Source: Streptomyces sp. NBC_01244
GTDB lineage: Bacteria > Actinomycetota > Actinomycetes > Streptomycetales > Streptomycetaceae
Reading direction: 5' to 3'
NCBI RefSeq assembly: GCF_035987325.1
Contig: NZ_CP108488.1
Span: 5,146,001-5,210,000, forward strand
Length of the DNA: 64,000 bases
In this document: positions 35,956-44,918 of the stretch, piece by piece
Position numbering within the stretch: the first letter of the stretch is position 1
How the letters are laid out: every line of letters begins with the position of its first letter
Translations under genes and position numbers: made by a program
Notes under the pieces: generated by a model
What the model was told of the DNA's origin: nothing
Seen by the model: the letters and a program-made list of their open reading frames with translations, nothing else
The model's database searches: none

Positions 35956-36152
35956 TTCTCTGTGCCCGGCTCCTGGGCCACTTTCGTGGCCTGACCTGGG
36001 CGGACGTTCGGTCCCTACAGCTGAGGGACTTCAACGCGCTGGTTGACCAGATGGCTGCCGACATCGAGCGGCAGAACAAGCAGAACCGACGCACGCAACG
36101 GGGGCGCGCGTCCGGGAGCACGGGGGAACGGCGCACGCCGGTCATGACGTAA
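35910..36152 (+). CDS. Tail assembly chaperone -1 frameshift extension (T part)
   Basis: The -1 frame is open from 35910 to TAA at 36152 and has no standard start codon early on. It reads VLCARLLGHFRGLTWADVRSLQLRDFNALVDQMAADIERQNKQ, a helical segment typical of the T part of gpGT. The likely slip is at G-GGC-AAG (35916-35922), though this is not a textbook heptamer. The product would be a fusion with the upstream 92-residue protein. Confidence 0.65.
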   Translation, partial: VQGQGEAGPYRAQRVVLCARLLGHFRGLTWADVRSLQLRDFNALVDQMAADIERQNKQNRRTQRGRASGSTGERRTPVMT

Positions 36153-36162
36153 GGGGGCCGGT

Positions 36163-38637
36163 GTGGCGAAGCCTGTCACGATCACACTTCTCGGGGACGA
36201 ATCGGATCTTGCAGCGTCCCTAGAGCGGGGCGCCGCGGATGTAACCGCCTTTGCGGATCAGGTAGAGGCGGCCCTTCGGGAAGCAACCGAAGAGGCTGCC
36301 AACCTGGGCGACGCGGTTGCCGAAGGTGCGGACGAAGCCGGGCAGGAAGTCAGCACCTTCGGTGAACGCTTCGGGGGCGCTGCCCTTCTCGCCGGCGCGG
36401 CCATCGGCGCTGGTCTCGCTGCCGGTATCAGCGAAGCACTGGATCAGGAGAAAGGCAGCGATCTTCTTGCCGCTCAGGTAGGCGCCACTCCAGCCCAGGC
36501 CAAGGAGTTGGGCAAGGCGGCCGGTGAGGTCTACGCGGCGGGCTACGGCGAATCCGTCGCGGACGCCAACGAAGCACTCAAGGGCCTGTGGCGCGAAGGA
36601 CTTGTTCCCGCGGATGCCACGGCGGATGAACTGGCCAAGGTCAGCAAGACCGCCATGGACGTGGCGTCAGTCCTGGGTGATGACGTAGGGCCCGTCTCGA
36701 CAGCCGTGGGCCAGATGCTTAAAACCGGTCTGGCGAAGGACGCCACGGAAGCCTTCGACATCCTCACCGCTGGTGCCCAGAACGGCGCCAACAAGGCCGA
36801 AGACTTGGCCGACACTTTCAACGAGTACGGCACCCAGTTCAGGAAGCTGGGGCTGGACGGCAAGACCGCCATGGGGCTCATCTCCCAGGGCCTGCAAGGT
36901 GGCGCGAGAGACGCGGATATCGTCGCCGACGCCTTCAAGGAATTTTCCATTCGCGCCATCGACGGCAGCAAGACAACTGCCGACGGATTCAAGGCCATTG
37001 GGCTCAACGCTGAGACCATGGCGGCACAGATCGCCAAGGGCGGCCCCAGCGCGGAGAAGGCCCTTGGCCTGACGCTGGACAAGCTCCGGGCCATGAAGGA
37101 CCCGGCGGAACGGTCCGCGGCAGCCGTGAACCTCTTCGGCACCCAGGCGGAAGACCTGGGTGACGCCTTGTACGCGTTGGACGTAGACACGGCCGTTCAG
37201 AAGTTGGGCAAGGTGGACGGGGCCGCAAAGGCAGCCGGCGACACCATGCACGACAACGCGTCCACGAAGCTAACCGCGTTCTGGCGTGGCCTTCAGCAGG
37301 GCGCCGTTGACGTGATCGGCGGGGAGGTCATTCCCCGGCTCGAAGCACTCGCAACGAAGTTTGCCCCCGTCGCCCAGGCGGCGGAGACCGTGATCACGGG
37401 CGTGGTACTACCTGCCCTTCGCGCGCTCAAGGACGGGACAGAAGAAACGTTCCGCTTCGTTGAGAACAACAAGGGGATCTTCACGGTGGTGGCCGGGGTG
37501 ATCACGGCCATCCTCCTCCCGGCAATCGTCGCGTGGGGTGTCACCTCCGTACAGGCGGGCATTGCCAACGTGACCGCCTGGGTCACGAGCACGGCGACCG
37601 CGACCACAAGCGCAGCATCACAGGTGCTCTCGCACTGGGCCGTGGTCGGAGGGTGGCTCAAGGCAGCCGGACAGGCAGTGATCTCCGCTGCCGTGGTGGT
37701 CGGCTCGTGGATCGCCATGGGCGCCCAGGCGGTCATACAGGCGGCCCGCATGGCTGGGGCGTGGCTGATTGCCATGGGCCCGGTAGCGCTGATCATCGCT
37801 GCCGTGGTCGGTCTCGCGGCCCTGATCTGGGCCAACTGGGACAAGATTGTTGGGTGGACAACCCAGGCGTGGGACTGGGTGTGGAACAAGATCAAGCAAG
37901 TCTGGGACTTCCTGGTCACCCTGTTCATGAACGCCACGCTCGTGGGGTTCATCATCGGGCACTGGGACGCCATCAAGGCAGCCACCGGGGCCGCATTTGA
38001 CTGGGTGTGGCAGAAGATCAAGGGCATCTGGGACACCCTGGTTTCGCTCTTCCTGAACTTCACCGGGCCCGGTCTGCTGATCAAGCACTGGGACGCGATC
38101 AAGCAAGCCACCGCGGACGCGTTCGCCTGGGTCTACAACAAGGCGCGCGACGGGCTCAACGCCGTGATCGAGTTCTTCACCGGACTCCCGGGCCGCATCC
38201 GCGACACGGCCGGCAGCGTGGCCCGCTCCGCGCTGGGCATCGGCGGTTCCATCATCGACGGACTGAAGGACGGGCTGTCCCGACTGGGCGGCTTCGCGTC
38301 AAGTCTGGCGTCCTCCGTGACTGGCGCTGCCAAGGGCGCCATCAATGGCGTGGTGGATCTCCTCAACTGGGCCATCCCCAACAAGTTGGGCTGGGGCGCC
38401 CTGTCCATCGACATCCCGGACAACCCCATTCCCCACGTGCGCGCCATGGGCGGTCCGGCCCAGGGCCTGACCCGCGTGGGCGAGCGCGGACCTGAATGGG
38501 TGTCCCTGCCCAGTGGATCAACCGTGATCCCCAACCACGCGGCTCCGTCGGGGGGCGGAGTCGTGGTCAACGTCCGCACAAGCGCGGACCCGTGGGCCAT
38601 CGGGCGGGAAGTCGCCTGGGCCCTTCGCACTGCATAA
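36163..38637 (+). CDS. Tape measure protein
   Basis: An 824-residue protein. The N-terminal helical region (VTAFADQVEAALREATEEAANLG) is followed by a TP901-like tape-measure core with AMDVASVLGDDVGPVSTAVGQMLKTG. Hydrophobic segments lie at about 430-560 (IFTVVAGVITAILLPAIVAWGV, VISAAVVVGSWIAMG), and repeated tryptophan-rich units (WDWVWNKIKQVWDFLVTLFMN, then FDWVWQKIKGIWDTLVSLFLN). At about 1.5 angstrom per residue the tail would be near 120 nm. GTG start. Confidence 0.93.
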   Translation: MAKPVTITLLGDESDLAASLERGAADVTAFADQVEAALREATEEAANLGDAVAEGADEAGQEVSTFGERFGGAALLAGAAIGAGLAAGISEALDQEKGSDLLAAQVGATPAQAKELGKAAGEVYAAGYGESVADANEALKGLWREGLVPADATADELAKVSKTAMDVASVLGDDVGPVSTAVGQMLKTGLAKDATEAFDILTAGAQNGANKAEDLADTFNEYGTQFRKLGLDGKTAMGLISQGLQGGARDADIVADAFKEFSIRAIDGSKTTADGFKAIGLNAETMAAQIAKGGPSAEKALGLTLDKLRAMKDPAERSAAAVNLFGTQAEDLGDALYALDVDTAVQKLGKVDGAAKAAGDTMHDNASTKLTAFWRGLQQGAVDVIGGEVIPRLEALATKFAPVAQAAETVITGVVLPALRALKDGTEETFRFVENNKGIFTVVAGVITAILLPAIVAWGVTSVQAGIANVTAWVTSTATATTSAASQVLSHWAVVGGWLKAAGQAVISAAVVVGSWIAMGAQAVIQAARMAGAWLIAMGPVALIIAAVVGLAALIWANWDKIVGWTTQAWDWVWNKIKQVWDFLVTLFMNATLVGFIIGHWDAIKAATGAAFDWVWQKIKGIWDTLVSLFLNFTGPGLLIKHWDAIKQATADAFAWVYNKARDGLNAVIEFFTGLPGRIRDTAGSVARSALGIGGSIIDGLKDGLSRLGGFASSLASSVTGAAKGAINGVVDLLNWAIPNKLGWGALSIDIPDNPIPHVRAMGGPAQGLTRVGERGPEWVSLPSGSTVIPNHAAPSGGGVVVNVRTSADPWAIGREVAWALRTA

Positions 38638-38640
38638 CCG

Positions 38641-38660
38641 CCCTACTCGCGCGAGTAGGG
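38641..38660. promoter_or_regulatory. 20-bp phage palindrome, copy 3
   Basis: CCCTACTCGCGCGAGTAGGG, perfect. It starts three bases after the tape measure stop and ends ten bases before the next start codon. Confidence 0.85.
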
Positions 38661-38670
38661 CCAAGGGGGG

Positions 38671-39480
38671 ATGGACATGGCGGAGTTGGGAGACTGGACC
38701 GCCGAATACGCCGGTCTCGTCATGGGGGAGCCCGACTCCGCCATATCCATTGTTGCGGTTGACGGGCTCGTGTCCCTTCCGGACGTGAGGTCTTCGGACC
38801 TGACCCTTGTGCAACAGCACGGCCAGTACCCCGGAGACGACTACCTGAACGGCCGGGCCGTGACGCTGACCCTTGAGGTATACGGCGCCACTGCCGACGA
38901 GTTCGCCCAGGCCCTGGGGGAGGTCTACGCAGCGTTCGCGCCGGCTGGGCCGGAGAGACCACTCCGCTTCAGGTTCCCCGGCCTTGCCGCGGGCCGTACG
39001 GCCTTCGTCAACGCCAGACCGCGGAAGCGCTCCGGGCCCATGGATCTGAACTTCGCCAACAGGGTCTGCAACATCGTCGTGGAGCTGTACGCCACGGACC
39101 CGCACATCTACGGGGACGAGATCGTAAGCCTGAAGCTCTCCTCCCCGTGGGCGGGCAGTAACCCGAAGCTCCGCTTCGTCTACCCGGGCTCCGTGCCCGC
39201 GCTGCCGGTGATCACGCTGGACAACGCGAAGGACTGTGTTCTCAAGGACGAGATCACCGGCCTGTACTTCGGCATGGTTCCGCTCGCCGGCGGGCTCACC
39301 ATCAACAGCGCGGCCCAGCTCGTAACCGCCACCGCGACCGGCACGGCCTACAACGACCGGATCACCCCGGGCTCAACGTGGCCTGAGTACGCCTTCGGGG
39401 AGCACCGGCTCGGCCTGTCCAGCGGTGCGACATCACGAGCCACAGAGGCAGTCCTCACGTGGCGGAACAGGTGGGTGTGA
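38671..39480 (+). CDS. Distal tail protein (Dit-like)
   Basis: A 269-residue protein: SLPDVRSSDLTLVQQHGQYPGDDYLNGRAVTLTLEVYG, PLRFRFPGLAAGRTAFVNARPRKRSGPMDLNFANRVCNIVVELYATDPHIY. This is the Siphovirus distal tail pattern (N-terminal belt and YATDP element). It forms the hub ring at the tail tip. Confidence 0.8.
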   Translation: MDMAELGDWTAEYAGLVMGEPDSAISIVAVDGLVSLPDVRSSDLTLVQQHGQYPGDDYLNGRAVTLTLEVYGATADEFAQALGEVYAAFAPAGPERPLRFRFPGLAAGRTAFVNARPRKRSGPMDLNFANRVCNIVVELYATDPHIYGDEIVSLKLSSPWAGSNPKLRFVYPGSVPALPVITLDNAKDCVLKDEITGLYFGMVPLAGGLTINSAAQLVTATATGTAYNDRITPGSTWPEYAFGEHRLGLSSGATSRATEAVLTWRNRWV

Positions 39481-40547
39481 TGGGCGCGAAGTACGCGGTC
39501 CTTCAGACCAACGCGAAGACCGGCGACGTGGTGACCCGCCTGCCCGTCACGGGCCTGACTTTCACGCACACGCTCAACGCGGCCGGGACCGCTTCGGTCG
39601 GCATTCCGCTCTTCGCACCGGAGGCTGACCCGGCAGTCCTGAGCCCGGGTATCAGCGGGCTCGTCATCACTCGGGACGGGGCGCCGGTCTGGGGCGGCAT
39701 CGTTTGGACCGCCTCCGCGGACATAGCGGCCGGGACGCTGACTCTGGGGGCCTCCGGCTACCACTCGCACTACAAGGGCCGGGCCTTCGTCAACGGATGG
39801 ACCGCCCGCACCGTGGAACAGGTGGACCTGTTGAAGTCGTGGTTCACGTACTTCAACGCAGACAACGGCATCGGCACGGCCACGGACACCATCACGGCCA
39901 CCGGGGCGAAGCGCACCGCCGTGTGGACCCGGTACGAGCTGAAGAACGCCGGTGAGGCGATCGAAGAACTTGCCGACAACGTGAACGGCTTCAACTTCCG
40001 CTATGTGCCGTACTGGATCACCAGTGGCAAGAAGGTTGGGCACCGGTTCGTGATGTCCAGCCGGGCCGGCTCGTCCACACGCACCCTGACGCACCGGGTG
40101 AACGCGGACGTTACCCGGGTCGGGTACGACTCCACGGCCCTGAGCACGGTGGCCTACGCGACCGGGGCCGACAAGGGCAACGGCGAACGGCTCGTTGGGA
40201 TCTTCGAGAACCACGAGCTTGCCGCCCGGATGCCTGAGCGCGTCGCCATCGGCGCGTATCAGGACGTGAAGGAGACCGCCACGCTCGTGGGCAAGGCCCA
40301 GGCGCTCATCAACGCCGGGTCAGCACCGGCAGCCATTCCAGAACTCACCCTCTACCCGGGCCAGTACGGACCGCTGGACTTCGTACCCGGCGACTACGTG
40401 GCCGTGGACGCGGACGCCGGATACGTCGCCTTCCTGGACGAGTTCGCCGTAACCGAATGCGCCACGAGCGTGGACGTGAACGGCACCGAATCCATTCGTC
40501 TCGCTCTCGCGAACAAGGAGTTGTTCATCAATGCCAACGCAAGCTAA
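39480..40547 (+). CDS. Tail tip/baseplate hub protein (Tal-like)
   Basis: A 355-residue protein following Dit with a TGATG overlap; GTG at 39459 is an alternative start. Beta-rich N-terminal (GLTFTHTLNAAGTASVGIPLF) and SGLVITRDGAPVWGGIVWTASADI, later TLYPGQYGPLDFVPGDYVAVDADAG. Resembles the siphophage ReqiPepy6/gp37-like tail protein family. It probably contacts the cell surface. Confidence 0.72.
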   Translation: MGAKYAVLQTNAKTGDVVTRLPVTGLTFTHTLNAAGTASVGIPLFAPEADPAVLSPGISGLVITRDGAPVWGGIVWTASADIAAGTLTLGASGYHSHYKGRAFVNGWTARTVEQVDLLKSWFTYFNADNGIGTATDTITATGAKRTAVWTRYELKNAGEAIEELADNVNGFNFRYVPYWITSGKKVGHRFVMSSRAGSSTRTLTHRVNADVTRVGYDSTALSTVAYATGADKGNGERLVGIFENHELAARMPERVAIGAYQDVKETATLVGKAQALINAGSAPAAIPELTLYPGQYGPLDFVPGDYVAVDADAGYVAFLDEFAVTECATSVDVNGTESIRLALANKELFINANAS

Positions 40548-41355
40548 TGCCCTGCCTCCGTCTCTGGTGAACGAGCTTGCGGAGGTCAAGCGCCGGCTGT
40601 CCGCCGTTGAGCGGGCCCCCGCACCCATAAACAAGTTTGACCGGTATCCGCAAGTCGAATGGGCGGCCCAGGGGCGCCCCGCCGTGGGCGGAAACATCTG
40701 GTCATCGGTCAGCATCGCGAACGTCACGGGGCTGACCTTCGATCGGGTCGAATGCAAATTCATCACCGACTTCCTTTCCACGGGGAAGCGGGAAGCGGAG
40801 GTTCGCCTAGCCGCATTCCGCCACACCGGCAAGGGTGAACGGGAGATCGTCAGTGCCTCCGCTGTCCTGAACCTCACTGGGGACACGGAACGTCTGATCG
40901 GCTCCGTGGTCATGCGCTGGGTCCACGGCATCCCGTACGGCTGGGACTATGCCAATGACACCACGATTTACACGATCGAACTTCAGCATCGGTACAAGGT
41001 CGGCCCGGAGACGCACACGCCGGGCACGGTCGATGTGTTCGCGTTCTACAAGCCGACGAACAAGAGCGCGCCCAGTACCGGCGGCCCGCTGGAAATGCCC
41101 AATAACACTAGCTACGAAACGATGGTTCTGCCGAAGTCCCGTGCCAACGTCGGGGCGGGCTGGGTCACCATTCCGGAAATCGTCGGGGACAGTGACCTGT
41201 ACGGCTCATACAGCATTTCCGCCATGCACTACTGCGTGGGGCTGCCGGCCGAACGAATCCCGGAAGCCTCCGCCAAGGGCTGGGCCTGGGTGCGCAATTC
41301 CGGAGCTTCGTGGGGCCGCAACGCCGATATCACGGAGCCGTACTTCTTCGTCTAA
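40531..41355 (+). CDS. Minor tail protein
   Basis: A 274-residue protein with a short coiled coil at the start (LVNELAEVKRRLSAVERAP) and a beta-rich body. It overlaps the previous gene by 17 bp. I do not recognise a named family. The position suggests a tail-tip or receptor-binding component. Confidence 0.65.
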   Translation: MPTQANALPPSLVNELAEVKRRLSAVERAPAPINKFDRYPQVEWAAQGRPAVGGNIWSSVSIANVTGLTFDRVECKFITDFLSTGKREAEVRLAAFRHTGKGEREIVSASAVLNLTGDTERLIGSVVMRWVHGIPYGWDYANDTTIYTIELQHRYKVGPETHTPGTVDVFAFYKPTNKSAPSTGGPLEMPNNTSYETMVLPKSRANVGAGWVTIPEIVGDSDLYGSYSISAMHYCVGLPAERIPEASAKGWAWVRNSGASWGRNADITEPYFFV

Positions 41356-41364
41356 GGGGGCTGC

Positions 41365-41610
41365 ATGGATCTGGCCCGACTTTACGGGTCCGCTGAGATC
41401 GTCGCCCCGCTCCTGGTGTTCATTGCGTTCTCGCTCAGCCGGTGGAAGACCGGTATGCGCGAAGCGTGGCGGACGGAGGCGGAAGCCTTCGCGAGCAAGG
41501 CCCAGCGGCAGGCGGACGAGATTGTTGAACTTCGCCGTGAGGTGAAGGAGCTGAGGCGGGAGAACCAGGAGCTTCGCGCCCAGGTGGCTGAACTCCTGGC
41601 ACGCCCGTAG
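41365..41610 (+). CDS. Small membrane protein with coiled coil
   Basis: An 81-residue protein: one transmembrane segment (IVAPLLVFIAFSLSRW), then a long coiled coil (ADEIVELRREVKELRRENQELRAQVAELL). It could be a holin accessory or spanin-like protein, although Gram-positive phages do not need spanins. It lies between tail genes, away from the lysis genes. Confidence 0.65.
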   Translation: MDLARLYGSAEIVAPLLVFIAFSLSRWKTGMREAWRTEAEAFASKAQRQADEIVELRREVKELRRENQELRAQVAELLARP

Positions 41611-41628
41611 AACCAACCGGAGGGCGCC

Positions 41629-41648
41629 CCCTACTCGTGTGAGTGGGG
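41629..41648. promoter_or_regulatory. 20-bp phage palindrome, copy 4 (diverged)
   Basis: CCCTACTCGTGTGAGTGGGG. Changes from the consensus leave T-G and G-T pairs, so an RNA hairpin could persist while DNA symmetry is lost. It is flanked by GGCGCCCC words. Confidence 0.65.
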
Positions 41649-41681
41649 AGGCGCCCCCTTTGCATGTCTGGGGGGACACGC

Positions 41682-43712
41682 ATGACCACACCACTGCCCG
41701 CGGAGATTCCGACCGTCCGCGTCCATGGCCAGTACCGGGGGCCGGACGGGCGAGCGCTCGCCGGGACCATCACCTTCACCGCGCCGGGGCTCTTGACCTT
41801 CCCGGCTTCAGACCTGTTCATCGGCGGACCCGTCGTGGCAACGCTGGACGAGACCGGCGCCTTCTCCGTCACCCTGCCCGCCACCGACGCGCCCCAGATG
41901 AACCCCAGCGGCTGGGCCTGGGCGGTCAAGGAGAACCTTGCCGGGATCGTGGGGAGCCGGAACTTCGCTCTGTTGCTGCCGAAGGCCGTACCGGACGTGG
42001 ACCTTGCCGACGTGGCGCCGGCCGACCCGACCACACCCAACTACGTCCCCGTACCGGGTTCCCAGATCCTGAGCGGCAGCACGGTCCCGGCGGCATCCCT
42101 GGGCGCCAACAGTGACTTCTACACCCAGTACGACGTTCGGACCTTGCTGGGCGTCACGCATACCACCGTGACTGTGTGGAAGAAGAGCGGCGGCACCTGG
42201 GCCAAGGTGGGCGGGGACATCCGGGGCTCTCAGTGGTACGTGAACACCGGCACCACGCCCAGCACGGACGCGAAGCCGGGAGACCTTCTTCTTCGCTCGG
42301 ATACGGGCGACTTCTGGCAGCGGACCGGCTCCGGCTGGGGCTCGTCCATCGGCAACCTGAAGGGCCCGAAGGGTGACGTGGGAACGCCGGGCAGCAAGGT
42401 CTACGCCTTTGCCAACGGCACTGAGGCAACCGGCGTGGGAGTGCCTGACGACTTCGCCATTCGGACCGACACAGGCAACCTGTACCTGTACGTGGCCGGG
42501 ACAGGTTGGACGAACAAGGGCAGCATCAAGGGCCCGACCGGGGCAACAGGCCCGGCCGGTCCCCAGGGCCCGAAGGGCGACCCGGGCACCGGCAACGTGA
42601 ACACGGTGAACGGCAAGCTGGGGCCGGACGTGGTTCTAGTGCCTGCCGACATCGGCGCCGTTCCTGCGGCCGGTCCGGCAACGATCACGCTGCCCGCCGG
42701 CTCAAGCGCGCTCGCGCTCGCGGTGAAGTCTGCCGACAACGCTACGAACTCCATGGAGGTCCGTTCCACGGGCAGCGTCCGCTTTCAGCCGGGCAACGTC
42801 TACATAGACAAGAATCTGAGGGTTGGCGGAGCGTCAGCAGCGACCGGCAACGGGGCCGGGGTCCTGGTCGTGCAGGATGGCACCGCCCCCAACGCGTCCG
42901 TGACGGACGGCGCAATCGTCTACGCGGAAGCCGGTGTTCTCAAGGTCCGGCAGGCTGACGGCACGGTTGTCACGGTCGGCTCTGTACCGGCTGGAACGGT
43001 CACCTCCGTCAATACGAAGTCCGGCCCGGCGGTCACGCTCACGGCTGCCGACGTGTCCGCGCTCGCGACCACAACCCGGGGCGCTGCCAACGGGGTGGCT
43101 TCGCTGGACGGCTCGTCCAAGTTGCCGGTTGCCAACCTGCCCGACTTGGCAAATCCGGACCGGTGGCTTCCTTCGGACCTGGGACTAGTCGCCTGGGCGT
43201 TCGACCCGGCAACGGCCATCTCTACCCCGGCCTTCACCGGCAACGGCACGCTGCGCTTCGCTGCGGTGGTGATCCGGGAGACGGTCACGGTCAGCAAGAT
43301 CGCCTTCCACTTCGGGGGCTACTCGGAGAAGTTGACCGCTGGGTCCTGGGCTGCCATCTACACCACGGCCGGCGTGCGAAGGGCGACCACAGCAGACATG
43401 GCCGGGGTGGCTGTGGTGCCCGGAGTCCACAACGCGGGAGGCGCCACAGTTGGGGCACCCCTGACGGCCAGCGTGAGCCTGACCCCCGGCGTGTACTACG
43501 TCGGGTTCGTCTTCCGCTACGCCGCTTCCGATGGGCCGATGCTCCTTCAGCTTGAGAACGGCTTTGGTGCACCGCCGAACGTCTTCGGGCTCAACGCGGT
43601 CAAGCGCTTCGGCGTATGGGCCGGTGGGACCGTTGCCAACACGGCACCGGCCAACATCGACACGGCGAGCATCGACAACGGGGCCAACCGCTTCTGGGCA
43701 GGGTTGGCCTGA
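41682..43712 (+). CDS. Tail fibre with collagen-like segment
   Basis: A 676-residue protein. The N-terminal domain (1-130) resembles phage minor tail adhesin modules (VRVHGQYRGPDGRALAGTITFTAPG). The middle has Gly-X-Y triplets (GPTGATGPAGPQGPKGDPG) as in collagen-like fibre stalks, then IGAVPAAGP and LATTTRGAANGVASLDGSSKLPVANLP linkers, and a jelly-roll-like tip (from about 500). It is the likely receptor-binding fibre. ATG at 41682. Confidence 0.85.
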   Translation: MTTPLPAEIPTVRVHGQYRGPDGRALAGTITFTAPGLLTFPASDLFIGGPVVATLDETGAFSVTLPATDAPQMNPSGWAWAVKENLAGIVGSRNFALLLPKAVPDVDLADVAPADPTTPNYVPVPGSQILSGSTVPAASLGANSDFYTQYDVRTLLGVTHTTVTVWKKSGGTWAKVGGDIRGSQWYVNTGTTPSTDAKPGDLLLRSDTGDFWQRTGSGWGSSIGNLKGPKGDVGTPGSKVYAFANGTEATGVGVPDDFAIRTDTGNLYLYVAGTGWTNKGSIKGPTGATGPAGPQGPKGDPGTGNVNTVNGKLGPDVVLVPADIGAVPAAGPATITLPAGSSALALAVKSADNATNSMEVRSTGSVRFQPGNVYIDKNLRVGGASAATGNGAGVLVVQDGTAPNASVTDGAIVYAEAGVLKVRQADGTVVTVGSVPAGTVTSVNTKSGPAVTLTAADVSALATTTRGAANGVASLDGSSKLPVANLPDLANPDRWLPSDLGLVAWAFDPATAISTPAFTGNGTLRFAAVVIRETVTVSKIAFHFGGYSEKLTAGSWAAIYTTAGVRRATTADMAGVAVVPGVHNAGGATVGAPLTASVSLTPGVYYVGFVFRYAASDGPMLLQLENGFGAPPNVFGLNAVKRFGVWAGGTVANTAPANIDTASIDNGANRFWAGLA

Positions 43713-43717
43713 GCCCA

Positions 43718-43745
43718 GGCAATGCACTCCCCAGACCCCAGGTGA
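43718..43745 (+). promoter_or_regulatory. 28-bp phage motif, copy 2
   Basis: GGCAATGCACTCCCCAGACC then CCAGGTGA, starting five bases after the fibre stop. A terminator-like hairpin at 43752-43779 lies between it and the endolysin start. Confidence 0.72.
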
Positions 43746-43751
43746 GAACAC

Positions 43752-43779
43752 AGCCCCCGTCCGGCTTCGGGCGGGGGCT
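43752..43779 (+). terminator. Hairpin before endolysin
   Basis: AGCCCCCGTCCG pairs with CGGGCGGGGGCT around a 4-nt loop. It may terminate late transcripts or act as an attenuator downstream of the 28-bp motif. Confidence 0.65.
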
Positions 43780-43798
43780 TCGCATCTGAGGGGGATGA

Positions 43799-44569
43799 AT
43801 GCAGCTCGTGACGCGCGCCCAGTGGGGTGCACGCACGCCCGACAACGGGCACACGGCGGTAGCCCGGAACCGGGGCGTCAAGGTTCACTACCTGGGCAGC
43901 CCGTACACGGCCGGCGACCACAGCACCTGTGCGCCGTACATGCGCAAGATCCAGCGCGACCACATGGACGGCAATGGTTGGGCCGACTTCGCCTACAACT
44001 TCGGCGTCTGCGAACACGGCGTTGTCTTCGAGGGCCGGGGCCTGAACGCGCAGAACGCGGCCAACGGCAACACGGCTTTGAACAGGGACCACTTCGCCGT
44101 GGTCGCGTTCGTCGGTAGCTCCGGCCACACGAAGCCGACCGACGCACAGGTTCAGGGGATCAAGGACGCGATTGCCTACCTGCGGGCCCACGGCGCCGGA
44201 GACGAGATCCGCGGTCACCGCGACGGGTACGCCACCGACTGTCCCGGCCCGGCCCTGTACGCGCTCGTGAAGTCCGGAGCCCTTGAGCCCGGAGGCTCGA
44301 AGCCGGACCCGGAGCCCCAGGGCTTTGCCCAGTTCCCGGGAGCCGCGTGGTTCAAGAGCAACCCGAACAGCGCGCTCGTCACCGCCATGGGCCGCCGGCT
44401 CGTGGCTGAGGGGTGCTCCGCCTATGCGGAGGGACCGGGCCCGCGCTGGACGGATGCTGACCGCCGGTCCTACGCGAAGTGGCAGCGCAAGTTGGGCTAC
44501 TCCGGCTCCGACGCGGACGGGTGGCCCGGCAAGACGAGCTGGGACAAGCTCCGCGTCCCGAAGGTCTGA
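43799..44569 (+). CDS. Endolysin: N-acetylmuramoyl-L-alanine amidase
   Basis: A 256-residue protein. The N-terminal Amidase_2/PGRP-like domain (1-160) has AQWGARTPD, the zinc histidine in VKVHYLG, and the second pair in RGHRDGYATDCPGP. The C-terminal module (FKSNPNSALVTAMGRRLVAEGCSAY ... WTDADRRSYAKWQRKLGYSGSDADGWPGKTSWDKL) is a peptidoglycan-binding domain common in actinophages. It cuts the wall at lysis. No signal peptide, so the holin should release it. Confidence 0.93.
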   Translation: MQLVTRAQWGARTPDNGHTAVARNRGVKVHYLGSPYTAGDHSTCAPYMRKIQRDHMDGNGWADFAYNFGVCEHGVVFEGRGLNAQNAANGNTALNRDHFAVVAFVGSSGHTKPTDAQVQGIKDAIAYLRAHGAGDEIRGHRDGYATDCPGPALYALVKSGALEPGGSKPDPEPQGFAQFPGAAWFKSNPNSALVTAMGRRLVAEGCSAYAEGPGPRWTDADRRSYAKWQRKLGYSGSDADGWPGKTSWDKLRVPKV

Positions 44570-44665
44570 CCGTCACCGCCCGTACCGCTCAGCGCTCGCG
44601 CGTGGACGAGCTGGCCCACGACGCGGCGCACACCATCACACACAGCAACCAACAGGGGGAACATC

Positions 44666-44866
44666 ATGGAGTTCGTTAAGACGCACCCGGCCCGCATCTA
44701 CGCCGTAGTGGTCGCTGCACTCGCGCTCACCGCGCACTTCGTACCGTCGCTGCCGTCCGCGCTCATCCTGGGTGTGGTCGCGGCCGTGCTCGGTACCGGT
44801 GAGGCAGTCCAGCGGGTGGAGAATGGCAAGACCCTGGGCGCCTACACGGGCCAGTACCGACCGTAG
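44666..44866 (+). CDS. Holin
   Basis: A 66-residue protein with two transmembrane helices (IYAVVVAALALTAHFV and ALILGVVAAVLGTGEAV) and a charged C-terminus, directly after the endolysin. This is a class II-like holin. Its TAG stop forms the first base of the next 28-bp motif. Confidence 0.8.
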   Translation: MEFVKTHPARIYAVVVAALALTAHFVPSLPSALILGVVAAVLGTGEAVQRVENGKTLGAYTGQYRP

Positions 44867-44893
44867 GCAATCGGCACCCCAGACCCCCGGCGA
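44866..44893 (+). promoter_or_regulatory. 28-bp phage motif, copy 3
   Basis: GGCAATCGGCACCCCAGACC then CCCGGCGA, 53 bp upstream of the dNMP kinase gene. A short GGCGA/TCGCC hairpin follows. Confidence 0.72.
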
Positions 44894-44918
44894 GAACACT
44901 TCGCCGAAGGGGACTGGG

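Noticed and set aside
44603..44679. 25-codon ORF between endolysin and holin
   Set aside because: Overlaps the holin start, lacks a ribosome binding site and shows no recognisable feature.
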